Notes: generated by a model not told the origin, from the letters alone. Counted from the stretch's first letter, positions 44,473 through 56,689 are shown. The stretch is DNA of 64,000 nucleotides from Bradyrhizobium sp. 132 (GCF_023074185.1 NZ_JADPKY010000027.1:21001-85000), one strand, 5' to 3'. A program made the numbers and translations.

Positions 44473-45657
44473 ATGTCCGATATGACCGTTGCCGCAGGCC
44501 GGCGCTCCCGTTGGGGCCTTTTCATTGCCCCCATTATCCTCCTGATCCTCGCCGTCGCGTGGAGCGGCTTCTGGTTCTATGCCGCGTCGCAGGCCGAAAT
44601 CGCCGCCGACGCCTGGCGCGCGCAGGAGGCCAAATCCGGCCGCATCTATGATTGCGCGAAGCGCTCGATCGCAGGCTTCCCGTTCCGCTTCGAGGTCCAA
44701 TGTTCCGGCGCCAGCGTCGCTCTGGTATCGCAGAACGCCAGCAAGACGCCGTTCACGGCGAAGCTCGACAACATCCTGGTCGTCGCCCAGGTCTACGATC
44801 CCAAGCGCATCATCGCCGAGTTCTCTGCGCCGGCAACGCTCACCGACGGCGTCACGCAAAGCACTTTCGTGGTGAACTGGAGCAAGGGTCGCAGCAGCGT
44901 GGTCGGCCTGCCCGCCGTGCCCGAGCGCGCCTCCGTCGTATTCGACGATCCCACCGTCAACCGGCTCGACGGCACGGTGCAGGTGCCGCTCGCGCGCGCA
45001 AAACAGGTCGAGCTGCATGGACGCCTCGCGGACGGATCGCCGTCCGATCATCCCGTGATCGAGACCGTGGTTCAGATCGCGCAGGGCAGCATCCAGGGCG
45101 TTCATCCGCTGCTCGCCGAGCCGTTCGAGGCCGACACGCGGGCGAAGATCACCGGTCTGTCCGACCTCACGCCAAAGCCGTGGCCGCAGCGCTTCCGCGA
45201 GATCCAGGCCGCCGGCGGCCATATCGAGATCGTGCAGTCGCGGATCCAGCAGGGCGAGATGATCGCGGTCGCGGCCGGCACGCTTGGGCTCTCGGCCAAT
45301 GGCCGACTCGACGGTGAATTGCAGATGACGGTGACGGGCCTCGAGCGCGTGATCCCCGCGCTCGGCATCGAGAAGATGCTGGAGGAGGGTGTGCCGCAGG
45401 CCACTCTCGATCGCGTCGCCCCCGGCGTGAAGTCGCAGGACCTCAACAATCTGTTCGGTGCACTCGACCGTGCCGTTCCCGGGCTCGGCAAGGTCATCAA
45501 GCAGAATGCCAATGCCGGCGTTGCCGCCGGCATCAATTCGATCGGCACCGAGAGCACGCTGGAAGGCAAGAAGGCCCGCAGCTTCCCGCTGAAATTCGTC
45601 GACGGCGCTGTGCTGCTCGGCCCGATCAAGGTCGGCCAGATCCCGCCGCTGTATTGA
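44473..45657 (+). CDS. DUF2125 family protein
   Basis: 394 residues. One N-terminal membrane segment (about 15-37) and a long periplasmic domain with C-A-K-R-S-I-A-G-F-P-F-R-F-E-V-Q-C, the DUF2125 hallmark of alphaproteobacteria; two Cys could pair. Near the C-terminus is F-P-L-K-F-V-D-G-A-V-L-L-G-P-I. Function unknown. Divergent from the ChaC-like gene. Confidence 0.87.
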   Translation: MSDMTVAAGRRSRWGLFIAPIILLILAVAWSGFWFYAASQAEIAADAWRAQEAKSGRIYDCAKRSIAGFPFRFEVQCSGASVALVSQNASKTPFTAKLDNILVVAQVYDPKRIIAEFSAPATLTDGVTQSTFVVNWSKGRSSVVGLPAVPERASVVFDDPTVNRLDGTVQVPLARAKQVELHGRLADGSPSDHPVIETVVQIAQGSIQGVHPLLAEPFEADTRAKITGLSDLTPKPWPQRFREIQAAGGHIEIVQSRIQQGEMIAVAAGTLGLSANGRLDGELQMTVTGLERVIPALGIEKMLEEGVPQATLDRVAPGVKSQDLNNLFGALDRAVPGLGKVIKQNANAGVAAGINSIGTESTLEGKKARSFPLKFVDGAVLLGPIKVGQIPPLY

Positions 45658-45662
45658 TTCCT

Positions 45663-45750
45663 CCGTCATTGCGAGCGAAGCGAAGCAATCCAGACTTTCT
45701 CCTCGGAAACAGTCTGGATTGCTTCGTCGCTGCGCTCCTCGCAATAAGGA
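45663..45750. repeat. Palindromic intergenic repeat (family A)
   Basis: CCGTCATTGCGAGCG… to …CTCCTCGCAATAAGG, with internal CAATCCAGACT / AGTCTGGATTG pairing. Long imperfect hairpin between convergent genes. Confidence 0.85.
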
Positions 45751-45763
45751 GGTGAGAGGGTGG

Positions 45764-46699
45764 CTACGGCTTTTTCAGCGCCGCATGCGGCCGGCCGAAG
45801 TCGGGCGCGGCCGAATCCTGGCCGATTTCGACGATGCCGCGGCGGATGGCGCGGGTGCGGGTGAAATGGTCGAACAGCGCCTCGCCGTCGCCGCGGCGGA
45901 TTGCACGCGTCAGCTTGGCGAGGTCCTCGGTGAAGGTGCCGAGCATCTCCAGCACGGCTTCCTTGTTGGCGAGGAACACGTCGCGCCACATCGTCGGATC
46001 GGACGCGGCGATGCGGGTGAAATCGCGAAAGCCGCCGGCGGAGAACTTGATGACCTCGGACTCCGTCACCTGCTGGAGCTCGTCGGCGGTGCCGACGATG
46101 GTGTAGGCGATCAGATGCGGCAAATGGCTGGTGATCGCGAGCACCAGATCATGATGATCCGGCGTCATGACCTCGACCTTGGCGCCCATCGCCGCCCAGA
46201 ACCCGCGCAGACGATCGGTGGCAGCCGCATCAACGCCTTCCGGCGGCGTCAGGATGCACCAGCGGTTGATGAAGAGCTCGGCGAAGCCTGAATCGGGGCC
46301 CGAATGCTCGGTGCCTGCGACGGGATGCGCCGGCACGAAATGGATGCCTTTCGGCAAATGCGGCGCCATGTCCCTGACAATAGCGCCCTTGACCGAGCCG
46401 ACGTCGGAGATGATCGCGCCGGGCTTGAGATGCGCGGCGATCTCCTGCGCCACCGGCCCGCAGGCGCCGACGGGAATGCAAAGGATGACCAGATCGGCGT
46501 CCTTCACCGCCTCTGCATTGGTCGCGACGACCTGGTCGACGATGCCGAGCTCCATCACGCGTGCGCGCGTCTTCTCCGAGCGCGCGGTGGTGACGATTTC
46601 GCCGGCCAGGCCCTGGAGCTTCGCAGCACGGGCGATCGAGCCGCCGATCAGGCCGAAGCCGATCAGCGCGACGCGCTGGAAGTGCGGGGTCGCGCTCAT
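45764..46699 (-). CDS. tyrC: Prephenate/arogenate dehydrogenase
   Basis: 311-residue NAD(P)-dependent dehydrogenase of tyrosine synthesis. The N-terminal [12 protein letters not shown] binding motif, S-D-V-G-S-V-K, and [12 protein letters not shown] with the catalytic His are all seen. Lies downstream of hisC with an ATGA overlap. The symbol follows the usual name for this cyclohexadienyl dehydrogenase; substrate preference (prephenate or arogenate) cannot be told. Confidence 0.93.
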   Translation of the reverse strand: MSATPHFQRVALIGFGLIGGSIARAAKLQGLAGEIVTTARSEKTRARVMELGIVDQVVATNAEAVKDADLVILCIPVGACGPVAQEIAAHLKPGAIISDVGSVKGAIVRDMAPHLPKGIHFVPAHPVAGTEHSGPDSGFAELFINRWCILTPPEGVDAAATDRLRGFWAAMGAKVEVMTPDHHDLVLAITSHLPHLIAYTIVGTADELQQVTESEVIKFSAGGFRDFTRIAASDPTMWRDVFLANKEAVLEMLGTFTEDLAKLTRAIRRGDGEALFDHFTRTRAIRRGIVEIGQDSAAPDFGRPHAALKKP

Positions 46700-47790
46700 C
46701 TGCCGGCCATGAAGTCGCGCAGGCCCTCGACGACGAGACGATTGGCCTCCTCGGTGCCGATGGTCATGCGCAGCGAATACGGCAGGCCGTAGTTCTTTAA
46801 CCCGCGCAGCACCAGCCCGCGCTTGGTGAGGAAGGCGTCGGCCGCGTCCGAGGTCTTGCCCTCGGTCGGGAAGTGGATCAGCACGAAATTGGCGACGCTC
46901 GGCGTCACCTTCAGCCCGAGCTTGCCGATCTCCTCGGTTAGCCAGTTGCGCCAGGTCTCGGTGAATTGCTTCGACATGGCTTGGTGGCCGGTGTCCTCGA
47001 TCGCGGCAACGGCAGCGTACATCGCCGGCGTCGACACGTTGAAGGGTCCGCGGATGCGGTTGACCGCGTCGATGATGTGCTCGGGGCCGAACATCCAGCC
47101 GATGCGCAGCGCCGCAAGACCATGGATCTTGGAGAAGGTGTGCGTCACGACCGTGTTCTCGGTGGTGGCGACGAGCTCGATCCCCATCTCGTAATCATTG
47201 CGCGAGACGTAGTCGCAATAGGCTGCGTCCAGCACCAGCAGCACGTGCGAGGGCAGGCCGGCGCGCAGGCGCTTGACCTCGTCGAACGGGAGATAGGTGC
47301 CGGTCGGGTTGTTGGGGTTGGCGAGCCAGACCAGTTTTGTCCGCGGCGTCACGGCCTTGAGAATGGCGTCGACGTCGGAGGTGAGGTTCTTCTCCGCTGC
47401 AACGACGTTCCTGGCGCCGACCGCCATGGTCGCGATCGGGTAGACCAGGAAGCCGTGCGTGGTGGAGATCGCCTCGTCGCCTTGGCTGAGATAGGTGTGG
47501 GCGAGCAGATTGAGGATCTCGTCCGAGCCGGCGCCGCAGATGATGCGATTGGGATCGAGCCCGAAGGTGCGCCCGATCGCTTCGCGCAGCACGCGCGAGG
47601 TTCCTTCCGGATAGTCTTCCAGATGATCCGCAACGTTCTTGAACGCCTCGATCGCCTTCGGCGACGGCCCGAACGGCGTCTCGTTGGCCGAGAGCTTGAA
47701 GACCTTGCGGCCCGGCTCTGCCACCGGGCTCTTGCCGGGCGTGTAGGGCGCAATATCGAGAATGCCGGGATTCGGCACGGGGCGGGACAT
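46696..47790 (-). CDS. hisC: Histidinol-phosphate/aromatic aminotransferase
   Basis: 364-residue class I/II PLP aminotransferase of the HisC group. [10 protein letters not shown] near the start, the PLP Lys in [16 protein letters not shown], and the D-A-A-Y-C-D-Y. Its place between chorismate mutase and prephenate dehydrogenase suggests that it transaminates prephenate or aromatic 2-oxo acids as well as, or instead of, imidazole acetol phosphate. GGAG lies 6 bases before the ATG. Confidence 0.92.
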   Translation of the reverse strand: MSRPVPNPGILDIAPYTPGKSPVAEPGRKVFKLSANETPFGPSPKAIEAFKNVADHLEDYPEGTSRVLREAIGRTFGLDPNRIICGAGSDEILNLLAHTYLSQGDEAISTTHGFLVYPIATMAVGARNVVAAEKNLTSDVDAILKAVTPRTKLVWLANPNNPTGTYLPFDEVKRLRAGLPSHVLLVLDAAYCDYVSRNDYEMGIELVATTENTVVTHTFSKIHGLAALRIGWMFGPEHIIDAVNRIRGPFNVSTPAMYAAVAAIEDTGHQAMSKQFTETWRNWLTEEIGKLGLKVTPSVANFVLIHFPTEGKTSDAADAFLTKRGLVLRGLKNYGLPYSLRMTIGTEEANRLVVEGLRDFMAGR

Positions 47791-47824
47791 CTTCAACTCC
47801 GGAGTGGCTTAGGCGGTTCGCGAC

Positions 47825-48673
47825 TTACGATTTCGACCCGGTCGGGGGCACCGTATAGCGCGTTGCATGGCTGCCGACGAGGGCCGTGGAGCGCACCGAG
47901 GCCCCCGCCTCGATCAGGGCAGTCTTGATTTTGTCGAGGCTGCTCGTCGCGGTGACCGAGACCAGCAGCGCGGCGCCGTCGAAGGCGGTATCGGGCACGG
48001 CCACGATCTCGGCGAGCGGCGACAGGGCGCGCGCGACCTCGGCGTTCCACCCCGACACGCGCACGCTGAAGGTCTCGACCTCCGTCACCAGGGCGCTGTC
48101 GGCGACGCGCGAGACCGCAAACACGGGCAACGCCGCCGGATGGTCCGCGCGCTCGACGAAGGGCAGCCGCGCGATGATCTTTGGCGCACCGGCTTCTTCC
48201 AGCGACAGCCACCATGGCGTGCGGCTCGAGGTCGCCGAGACCAGTCCCAGATCGCCCTTGGACTTCGCGACGGCCTCGACCGCCGCCTGCGCGCTGAAAT
48301 GCGCGACGTAAGGCACGGTGAAGCCGAAATGGAATCGCGCGGAATCGCGCATGGCCGGCTCGCTTGCCGAGATGTCGGCGTGCACCGAGAACGGCGCCTG
48401 GACATAGGTAAAGGTCGCGATGATGACGCGCCAGATGCTCTCGACCGTGTCGAGCGGCAGGATGCCGCGATGACGCTGGACGAGGTCACGCATCATGGAA
48501 GCCTCGCGCGCCGGACGGAACGCCGAGCCGACCTCCTGGGTCTGCTTCACCTGGATCAGGCGATCGATGATGTCGCCGCGCTGCATCAACAGACGGTGCA
48601 TGCCCTCGTCGATCGCGTCGATCTCCTTGCGCAATTCCTGGAGAGATGGTGGCGCGGGCGGACGTTGGGACAT
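47825..48673 (-). CDS. Chorismate mutase (AroQ) with C-terminal domain
   Basis: 282 residues. The N-terminal 90 residues are an AroQ-type helical chorismate mutase (L-R-K-E-I-D-A-I-D…L-L-M-Q-R-G-D-I-I-D, R-P-A-R-E-A-S-M-M). The C-terminal 190 residues look like a degenerate prephenate-dehydratase-type or regulatory domain (F-T-V-P-Y-V-A-H-F-S-A-Q…), lacking the usual catalytic T-R-F motif; it ends in an ACT-like stretch. ATG at 48673; a TTG ten codons upstream is possible. First gene of a three-gene aromatic amino acid operon. Confidence 0.88.
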   Translation of the reverse strand: MSQRPPAPPSLQELRKEIDAIDEGMHRLLMQRGDIIDRLIQVKQTQEVGSAFRPAREASMMRDLVQRHRGILPLDTVESIWRVIIATFTYVQAPFSVHADISASEPAMRDSARFHFGFTVPYVAHFSAQAAVEAVAKSKGDLGLVSATSSRTPWWLSLEEAGAPKIIARLPFVERADHPAALPVFAVSRVADSALVTEVETFSVRVSGWNAEVARALSPLAEIVAVPDTAFDGAALLVSVTATSSLDKIKTALIEAGASVRSTALVGSHATRYTVPPTGSKS

Positions 48674-48879
48674 GTCTGACAGGCGTTGTTGAGGGCGTTC
48701 CAATGCGGATCAGTCGAGCCGACACCGCTGCTATCTGTCCTGATTAGGCAGTCAGGGCCGCGAAAGCAAAGAGAAATGCAAAGGGAAATGGGACCCGTTC
48801 CGCCGATGGCGCGACAGGCGAATTTGGTTGATCCGGGCCGCGACTTGACGAAAACCGTCCAAGACGGTAGCTTTTACGC

Positions 48880-48939
48880 GTTCCGTGGTCATTTGAGCCG
48901 GCCGGCTTGCAGCCACGTTAAAAAACTCGCTAAACAGGC
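48880..48939 (+). promoter_or_regulatory. SAM-II riboswitch
   Basis: The sequence CGTGGTCATTTGAGCCGG at 48884 onward, GGCTTGCAGCCACGTTAAA to about 48922, and CGCTAAACAGG at 48929-48938 match the SAM-II (metA/metX leader) consensus nearly base for base. The P1 stem is CGTGG (48884-48888) with CCACG (48913-48917); the 3' GCTAAA segment makes the pseudoknot. It binds S-adenosylmethionine and controls the metXW operon downstream. Confidence 0.95.
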
Positions 48940-48955
48940 CGGGGACCCTTTCGAT

Positions 48956-48989
48956 CCCGGCCGAACCTATCGTTCAGGCCGGGTTTTTT
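48956..48989 (+). terminator. Riboswitch-linked intrinsic terminator
   Basis: Stem CCCGGCC-GAAC (48956-48966) with GTTC-A-GGCCGGG (48972-48983), then TTTTTTA. The 5' arm can pair instead with GGCCGGG at 48937-48943 next to the SAM-II 3' end, a likely antiterminator. Confidence 0.88.
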
Positions 48990-49044
48990 ATGGCCTGATG
49001 TCAATGCGGTCACCACTACGATCGCAAACGAGGTCGATGGTCAG

Positions 49045-50247
49045 ATGGTTGGCGTCCAGTCAATTCCGAGTCCCGCGATCACTGCCGACGAGCGGTCGCA
49101 CGAGGTGGATCATCCGAGCTCGCAGGTCGCGCAGTTCGGCACGGAGCAGCCGCTGCGGCTCGATTGCGGTGTCGATCTCAGCCCATTCCAGATCGCCTAT
49201 CAAACCTATGGCGTGCTCAATGCCGATCGCTCCAACGCTGTTCTGCTCTGCCATGCGCTGACCGGCGACCAGCATGTTGCCAACGTGCATCCCGTCACCG
49301 GCAAACCCGGCTGGTGGGACACCTTGGTCGGCCCCGGCCGACCGATCGATCCTCAACACTACTTCATCATCTGCTCCAACGTGATCGGCGGCTGCATGGG
49401 CTCGACCGGTCCGGCTTCGATCAATCCCGCGACCGGCAAGGTCTGGGGCCTCGATTTTCCTGTCATCACCATCCCCGACATGGTGCGCGCGCAGGCCATG
49501 CTGATTGACCGGCTCGGCATCGACACGTTGTTCGCGGTGGTCGGCGGCTCGATGGGTGGCATGCAAGTGCTGCAATGGACCGCGGCATATCCGAGCCGCG
49601 TGTTCTCCGCGCTGGCGATTGCCTGCTCGACGCGGCACTCGGCGCAGAACATCGCGTTCCACGAGCTTGGCCGGCAGGCCGTGATGGCCGATCCCGATTG
49701 GCACAGTGGCGGCTATGCCGAGCACGGCCTCCATCCGCATCGCGGCCTCGCTGTGGCGCGGATGGCGGCGCACATCACCTATCTCTCGGACGCCGCGCTG
49801 CATCGCAAATTCGGTCGGCGCATGCAGGACCGCGAACTGCCGACCTTCTCGTTCGATGCCGACTTCCAGGTCGAGTCCTATCTGCGTTACCAGGGCTCGT
49901 CCTTCGTCGAGCGCTTCGACGCCAATTCCTATCTTTATCTGACGCGGGCGATGGATTATTTCGACATCGCCGGCGACCATGGCGGCGTGCTGGCGAAGGC
50001 GTTCGCGGCAATCCAGACTCGCTTCTGCGTGGTCTCCTTCACCAGCGACTGGCTGTTCCCGACCTCGGAATCGCGCGCGCTGGTACATGCGCTGAACGCA
50101 TCGAGCGCGCGGGTGTCGTTCGCCGAGATCGAGACCGATCGCGGCCACGACGCCTTCTTGCTCGACGTGCCCGAATTCCTTGATATCTCCCGCGCCTTCC
50201 TGCAATCGGCAGGCAAGGCCCGCGGACTCACCCTCAGGGACGGATAG
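49045..50247 (+). CDS. metX: Homoserine O-acetyltransferase
   Basis: 400-residue alpha/beta-hydrolase-type MetX, first step of methionine synthesis from homoserine. The catalytic Ser is in G-G-S-M-G-G-M-Q, the Asp in F-T-S-D-W-L-F-P and the His in [10 protein letters not shown]. Upstream SAM-II riboswitch and terminator give feedback by SAM. metW follows 2 bp later. It could be a succinyltransferase; residues deciding this cannot be judged by eye. Confidence 0.95.
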   Translation: MVGVQSIPSPAITADERSHEVDHPSSQVAQFGTEQPLRLDCGVDLSPFQIAYQTYGVLNADRSNAVLLCHALTGDQHVANVHPVTGKPGWWDTLVGPGRPIDPQHYFIICSNVIGGCMGSTGPASINPATGKVWGLDFPVITIPDMVRAQAMLIDRLGIDTLFAVVGGSMGGMQVLQWTAAYPSRVFSALAIACSTRHSAQNIAFHELGRQAVMADPDWHSGGYAEHGLHPHRGLAVARMAAHITYLSDAALHRKFGRRMQDRELPTFSFDADFQVESYLRYQGSSFVERFDANSYLYLTRAMDYFDIAGDHGGVLAKAFAAIQTRFCVVSFTSDWLFPTSESRALVHALNASSARVSFAEIETDRGHDAFLLDVPEFLDISRAFLQSAGKARGLTLRDG

Positions 50248-50249
50248 CC

Positions 50250-50912
50250 ATGTCTGTACAGGAAGCGTTGCCGCTGGGGGGCCTTGCCACCGGGCAATCC
50301 GGTCAGTTTCGCGCCGACCATCTGCTGGTCGCGGAGATGGTCAAGCCGGGCTCGAAGGTGCTCGACGTCGGTTGCGGCGAGGGTGACCTGCTGCAACTGC
50401 TGGAGACCCGCGGCATCGACGGCCGCGGCATCGAGCTGTCGCGCGAGGGCGTCAACCGCTGCGTCGCCAAGGGGCTCGCGGTGGTGCAGGGCGATGCCGA
50501 CACCGACCTCATCAATTATCCCGACGACGCCTTCGACTACGTGATCCTGTCGCAGACGCTGCAGGCGACGCGGCAGCCCAAGGTCGTGCTGGAGAACCTC
50601 CTGCGCATCGGCCGCCGCGCCATCGTGTCGTTCCCGAATTTCGGCTTCTGGAAGATGCGGCTCCAGCTCCTGATTGGAGGCCACATGCCGCGCACGGAAA
50701 ATCTGCCCGCAAGCTGGTATGACACCGCCAACATTCATTTCTGCACCATCAAGGATTTCGTCGAGCTCTGCGACGCGATCGACGTCAAGATGGAACGTGC
50801 CGAGGCGCTCGACCTCTACGGCCGCCCACTGCGGCTGCGGATGCCGTGGTGGGTGTGGAATCTGTTCGGCGAGCAGGGCGTGTTTCTGCTGACGCGGGGC
50901 GGCAGGAAGTAG
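50250..50912 (+). CDS. metW: Methionine biosynthesis protein MetW
   Basis: 220-residue SAM-dependent methyltransferase-fold protein. Motif V-L-D-V-G-C-G-E-G-D-L-L, then I-E-L-S-R-E-G-V and L-S-Q-T-L-Q-A-T-R-Q-P. MetW is always beside metX and is needed for its activity in several bacteria (known). It starts 2 bp after metX. Confidence 0.95.
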   Translation: MSVQEALPLGGLATGQSGQFRADHLLVAEMVKPGSKVLDVGCGEGDLLQLLETRGIDGRGIELSREGVNRCVAKGLAVVQGDADTDLINYPDDAFDYVILSQTLQATRQPKVVLENLLRIGRRAIVSFPNFGFWKMRLQLLIGGHMPRTENLPASWYDTANIHFCTIKDFVELCDAIDVKMERAEALDLYGRPLRLRMPWWVWNLFGEQGVFLLTRGGRK

Positions 50913-50916
50913 TTTT

Positions 50917-50998
50917 CGTCATTGCGAGCGTAGCGAAGCAATCCAGGGTCTTCCCGCGGAGGGATTCTGGATTGCTTCGCCTGCGCTCGCAATGACGG
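50917..50998. repeat. Palindromic intergenic repeat (family A)
   Basis: CGTCATTGCGAGCGTAGCG… to …CTGCGCTCGCAATGACGG with internal CAATCCAG/CTGGATTG. Near-perfect long hairpin between convergent metW and hydrolase genes. Confidence 0.88.
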
Positions 50999-51020
50999 AG
51001 CGTGTGGTGACGCCCTTGCT

Positions 51021-51884
51021 CTAATGCGCGGCCAACGACCTCGGATCGCGCGCCGGCCATCTTCCGGTTTCCACCAGCGTGAGGAACCGTTCCACCGTTT
51101 CGTTGAACAGCGCCGGCTCTTCGAGATTGAGCACGTGGCCGGACTTCGGAAACATCGCGAGCCCTGCCGCAGGCAGATGCTTCTTCAGGAACAGGCTCGG
51201 CGCGATGCATGGATCGTCCTCGTCGCCGCAGATGATGAGTGCCGGAGTCGCGGCGCCTCTGATCGCGTCCGTCATCGCAAAGATCGAGGGGCGGCCGCCC
51301 TGGAAGCCGCGCATCGTGCGCGCCGATCCCTTGGCGTCGTGGCGTGCCAGTGCGGCGTAGAAATCGGCGTGGCCGCGCGGGTCCTTCACCAGGAAGGGAA
51401 TCCGGCTCGGCGCTTCGCGCGTGACTTTTGCGACTTCCGCGGAGCCGAGCGTCTCGAATTGCTCCGCGTTGGCGCGGCACTGCTTGCGCCAGGCGTCGAG
51501 GTTCTCGACCTCCGAGCCGGAGCCGACGCCGGCGAGCGTCATCGATAGCGCGCGCTGCGGTGCGTTCAGCCCGATCTGGAGCGACGAATAGGCGCCCATC
51601 GACAGTCCCACGAGGTGCGCGCGTTCGATCTTGAGATGATCGAGCACCGCGAGCGCATCGGTGTAGAAATGCATGTAGCTGTAGACTTCGCCATCAGGTA
51701 CGTCCGATGGCGTGTAGCCTCGCGCCGAATAGGTGATGCAGCGATGGCCGCGCGAGAAGTAGCGCATCTGCGGCTCCCAATTGGTGTAGTCGGCCGCGAA
51801 TTCGTGCAGAAAAATAATCGGCGTGCCCGCGCCTGCTTCTTCGAAATAGAGACGGTGGTTGTCCTTCGTGAGGGCGTACGGCAT
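51021..51884 (-). CDS. Alpha/beta hydrolase
   Basis: 287 residues. Oxyanion/H-G-equivalent motif F-L-H-E-F-A-A-D, nucleophile elbow G-L-S-M-G-A-Y, acid D in C-G-D-E-D-D and His in K-S-G-H-V-L-N-L-E. Similar to 3-oxoadipate enol-lactonase and haloperoxidase-type hydrolases. Substrate unknown. The start at 51884 has AGGGAGA upstream; an extension of 20 residues is possible but non-conserved. Confidence 0.87.
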   Translation of the reverse strand: MPYALTKDNHRLYFEEAGAGTPIIFLHEFAADYTNWEPQMRYFSRGHRCITYSARGYTPSDVPDGEVYSYMHFYTDALAVLDHLKIERAHLVGLSMGAYSSLQIGLNAPQRALSMTLAGVGSGSEVENLDAWRKQCRANAEQFETLGSAEVAKVTREAPSRIPFLVKDPRGHADFYAALARHDAKGSARTMRGFQGGRPSIFAMTDAIRGAATPALIICGDEDDPCIAPSLFLKKHLPAAGLAMFPKSGHVLNLEEPALFNETVERFLTLVETGRWPARDPRSLAAH

Positions 51885-52080
51885 CCGGTTTCTCCCTGAG
51901 GTGGCTGCGGCATTGGAATGCCGCTCTGCGGTCAGCGCATGCACCCTAACACTCGTTAATCATCGTCCAAAATCTTCGCGACCCCGTCTTGTTCTCGCCA
52001 CATCGGGATACTGATACAGCCGGCGGATGTCGGCCACCGCACAGGCCGATTGGGAAGTGGGGGTGTCAAAAGGATGAAGA

Positions 52081-52821
52081 ATGTTCGAGTTGTTTGCGTC
52101 TCGCCTGTCGCGTTGTGTCGTCGCGCTGGCTGTTTTCTTCGCGGCGGTCGCCGCGTTCTCCTCTCCGGCGTCAGCACGGTCTCATCGTCATAGCGCAGAG
52201 CGGCACGCTTACGCGCATCACGCCAGCAGACATCATCATTATCGGCATCATGCACGCAGTTCGCGCTTCGAGCGCGGCGCGGCGCAATTGCAGGCGAGCG
52301 GCTTCGGCAACGCCTTCGCCAGCTATGATCCGAACGCCAACAGCGGCGGCATTGCCATGAGCGGTGGCGGTGGAACGACCCCGCGCGTTAGCCGTCGGAT
52401 GGCCATGAGCCGTAGCGGTGGAGTGGCCGCGAGCGGCGAAGGCGTGGCGATGAGCAGCGGCGGCTTCAGCGGCGGGTCGGGCCTCGTGTCCGAGGCACGC
52501 CGCTATGTCGGCGGCAATCCGACCGGCCGCGGCAGCCTGTGGTGCGCGCGTTTCATGAACATGGTGCTCGAGCATACTGGCCATCGCGGCACGGGCTCCG
52601 ACATGGCGAGTTCGTTTGCGCGCTATGGCACGCGCGTCTCGGGCCCGCAGGTCGGCGCCATCGCGGTCATGTCGCGCGGTCGCGGCGGCGGCCATGTCGG
52701 CATCATCACCGGCGTCGATGCGCAGGGAAATCCGATCATGATCTCCGGCAACAACGGCAACCGCGTCCGCGAAGCGCCGATCTCGCGCGGCCGGATCTAT
52801 GCCTATGTGATGCCGAACTGA
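52081..52821 (+). CDS. His-rich secreted TIGR02594/CHAP-like protein
   Basis: 246 residues. Signal peptide (1-32, cleavage near A-S-A), then a His-rich stretch (residues about 35-60, many HxH/HH pairs), a Gly/Ser-rich linker, and a C-terminal NlpC/P60/CHAP-like domain of the TIGR02594 type: catalytic Cys in L-W-C-A-R-F-M-N and His in G-G-H-V-G-I-I. Probably a periplasmic peptidoglycan amidase or endopeptidase; the His-rich part may bind metal (inference). AAAGGA precedes the ATG. Confidence 0.85.
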   Translation: MFELFASRLSRCVVALAVFFAAVAAFSSPASARSHRHSAERHAYAHHASRHHHYRHHARSSRFERGAAQLQASGFGNAFASYDPNANSGGIAMSGGGGTTPRVSRRMAMSRSGGVAASGEGVAMSSGGFSGGSGLVSEARRYVGGNPTGRGSLWCARFMNMVLEHTGHRGTGSDMASSFARYGTRVSGPQVGAIAVMSRGRGGGHVGIITGVDAQGNPIMISGNNGNRVREAPISRGRIYAYVMPN

Positions 52822-52830
52822 GGTTCTGCC

Positions 52831-52919
52831 CCGTCATTGCGAGGAGCAAAGCGACGAAGCAATCCAGACTGCCTCAACAGATAGATATTTGGATTGCTTC
52901 GCTGCGCTCGCAATGACGG
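52831..52919. repeat. Palindromic intergenic repeat (family A)
   Basis: CCGTCATTGCGAGGAGC… to …GCTGCGCTCGCAATGACGG with internal GAAGCAATCCAGA / TTGGATTGCTTC. Located between convergent genes. Confidence 0.88.
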
Positions 52920-52941
52920 AGTACGTGGAGCCGGCGCCGCG

Positions 52942-53742
52942 TCACACCAGCTTCGGCTCTTCCACCGCGATCTGATCGCCGACGCCGATCTCGCCGTCGG
53001 CGATCACCTCGGCATAGATGCCGCAGTCCATGTGGCCGAGATTGCTTGAGAGCGTGGCCGGGATTTCGAGATCGCGCCTTGCGGTATCAGGGTCGACATT
53101 GGTGGCCGGGCAGCGCTTGATGCGCTTGACCACTTCCAGCCGGGCCCGCCCGATCGCGAGCGTCTGGCCGACGAGGTCGAGCTCGGACCAGGCCGGCCAG
53201 CCCTTCGCGTAGAGATTGGCGCGGAAACGCAGAGGGTGGACCGCGGCGCCGAGCATAGTCTCGAGCGCGCGGACGCTGTCGAGATTGATGATGGACACGA
53301 CCTTGCGAGCGACGTCGGAAAAGCTGTGGTCGCGGCCGGACAGGACCTTGGGCGGGCCCTTCAACTCCGGTTGAAAGTTCTCGCTGAAATAGCCCTCGAT
53401 GGCGGCGCGCCCGGCCGCGGTCTCGAGATCGCCGCTGGCGACGATTTGGCCGTCCTTGCGGATAGTCAGGCGGTTGGTCGCGTCCTCGAAACGGCTGTCG
53501 AGGGAAGCCAGCCGCTCATTGCGCGCCAGCATCAGGAACTGGATTTTCGGCTTCCATTGGGGCGCATCAGGGTCGAACCCGCTCGGGCCGTTCTCGATGG
53601 CGTAGCGGCGGTCGGCGGGCAGGGTCTGGCCGGATCGCAGTGAGATCCGGGGCAGGGACTCCGGCGTCAGGCCTTTAATCGGATAACGGTAGAGGCCGGT
53701 GATCTCGGCGATCTGGTTGGCTGTCATTGCGCTAGCTGTCAT
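52942..53742 (-). CDS. MOSC-domain protein
   Basis: 266 residues. N-terminal MOSC beta-barrel domain (L-Y-R-Y-P-I-K-G-L-T-P-E-S-L) and C-terminal MOSC sulfurase domain with the conserved Cys in R-C-P-A-T-N-V-D-P-D-T. Related to YcbX and mARC-type molybdenum cofactor proteins; likely a reductase or sulfur carrier using Moco. No Fe-S domain. Starts 53742 or 53727. Confidence 0.88.
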   Translation of the reverse strand: MTASAMTANQIAEITGLYRYPIKGLTPESLPRISLRSGQTLPADRRYAIENGPSGFDPDAPQWKPKIQFLMLARNERLASLDSRFEDATNRLTIRKDGQIVASGDLETAAGRAAIEGYFSENFQPELKGPPKVLSGRDHSFSDVARKVVSIINLDSVRALETMLGAAVHPLRFRANLYAKGWPAWSELDLVGQTLAIGRARLEVVKRIKRCPATNVDPDTARRDLEIPATLSSNLGHMDCGIYAEVIADGEIGVGDQIAVEEPKLV

Positions 53743-53983
53743 GCCGCTACTTAGGGGATTCGACCCACCGGTGCCAAGCTGGCAGATCCGCGCACGAAAT
53801 TGTGAACTCGCCTCTTCCGGTCCAAGGGCACGCTTCCCACATCTGGGTCAGGCCGGCGCCAGCGCCGGCTGATAACGACCGTTACCGGTTGAGAAACGTC
53901 AATGCGGTCATCGGAAACCCAATGAAGATGCCGTTTGGAGTGCCTTAGAGGGCTCCTGGGGCAGGCCGAGGGAAAGAAGATAA

Positions 53984-56635
<2,652 letters not shown>

Positions 56636-56665
56636 ACCTAGCGCTCACCGCAAAATGAAAAACGT

Positions 56666-56689
56666 CCCGGAAGGCGATGCCTCTCCGGG
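56666..56689 (+). terminator. Weak hairpin after clpB
   Basis: CCCGGA-AGGC (56666-56675), loop GAT, GCCT-C-TCCGGG to 56689, with one bulge. Followed by GCGAAATGTTT rather than a T-tract, so terminator function is uncertain. Confidence 0.45.

Noticed and set aside
44362..45744. N-terminal extension of the ChaC-like frame on the minus strand
   Set aside because: It is antisense to the DUF2125 gene and includes the repeat at 45663; the ATG at 44361 begins the conserved part.
53852..53983. Possible heat-shock (RpoH) promoter upstream of clpB
   Set aside because: A TTGAGA is present at 53889 and a small GC hairpin at 53852-53869, but the spacing to any -10-like sequence is wrong, so I do not call it.
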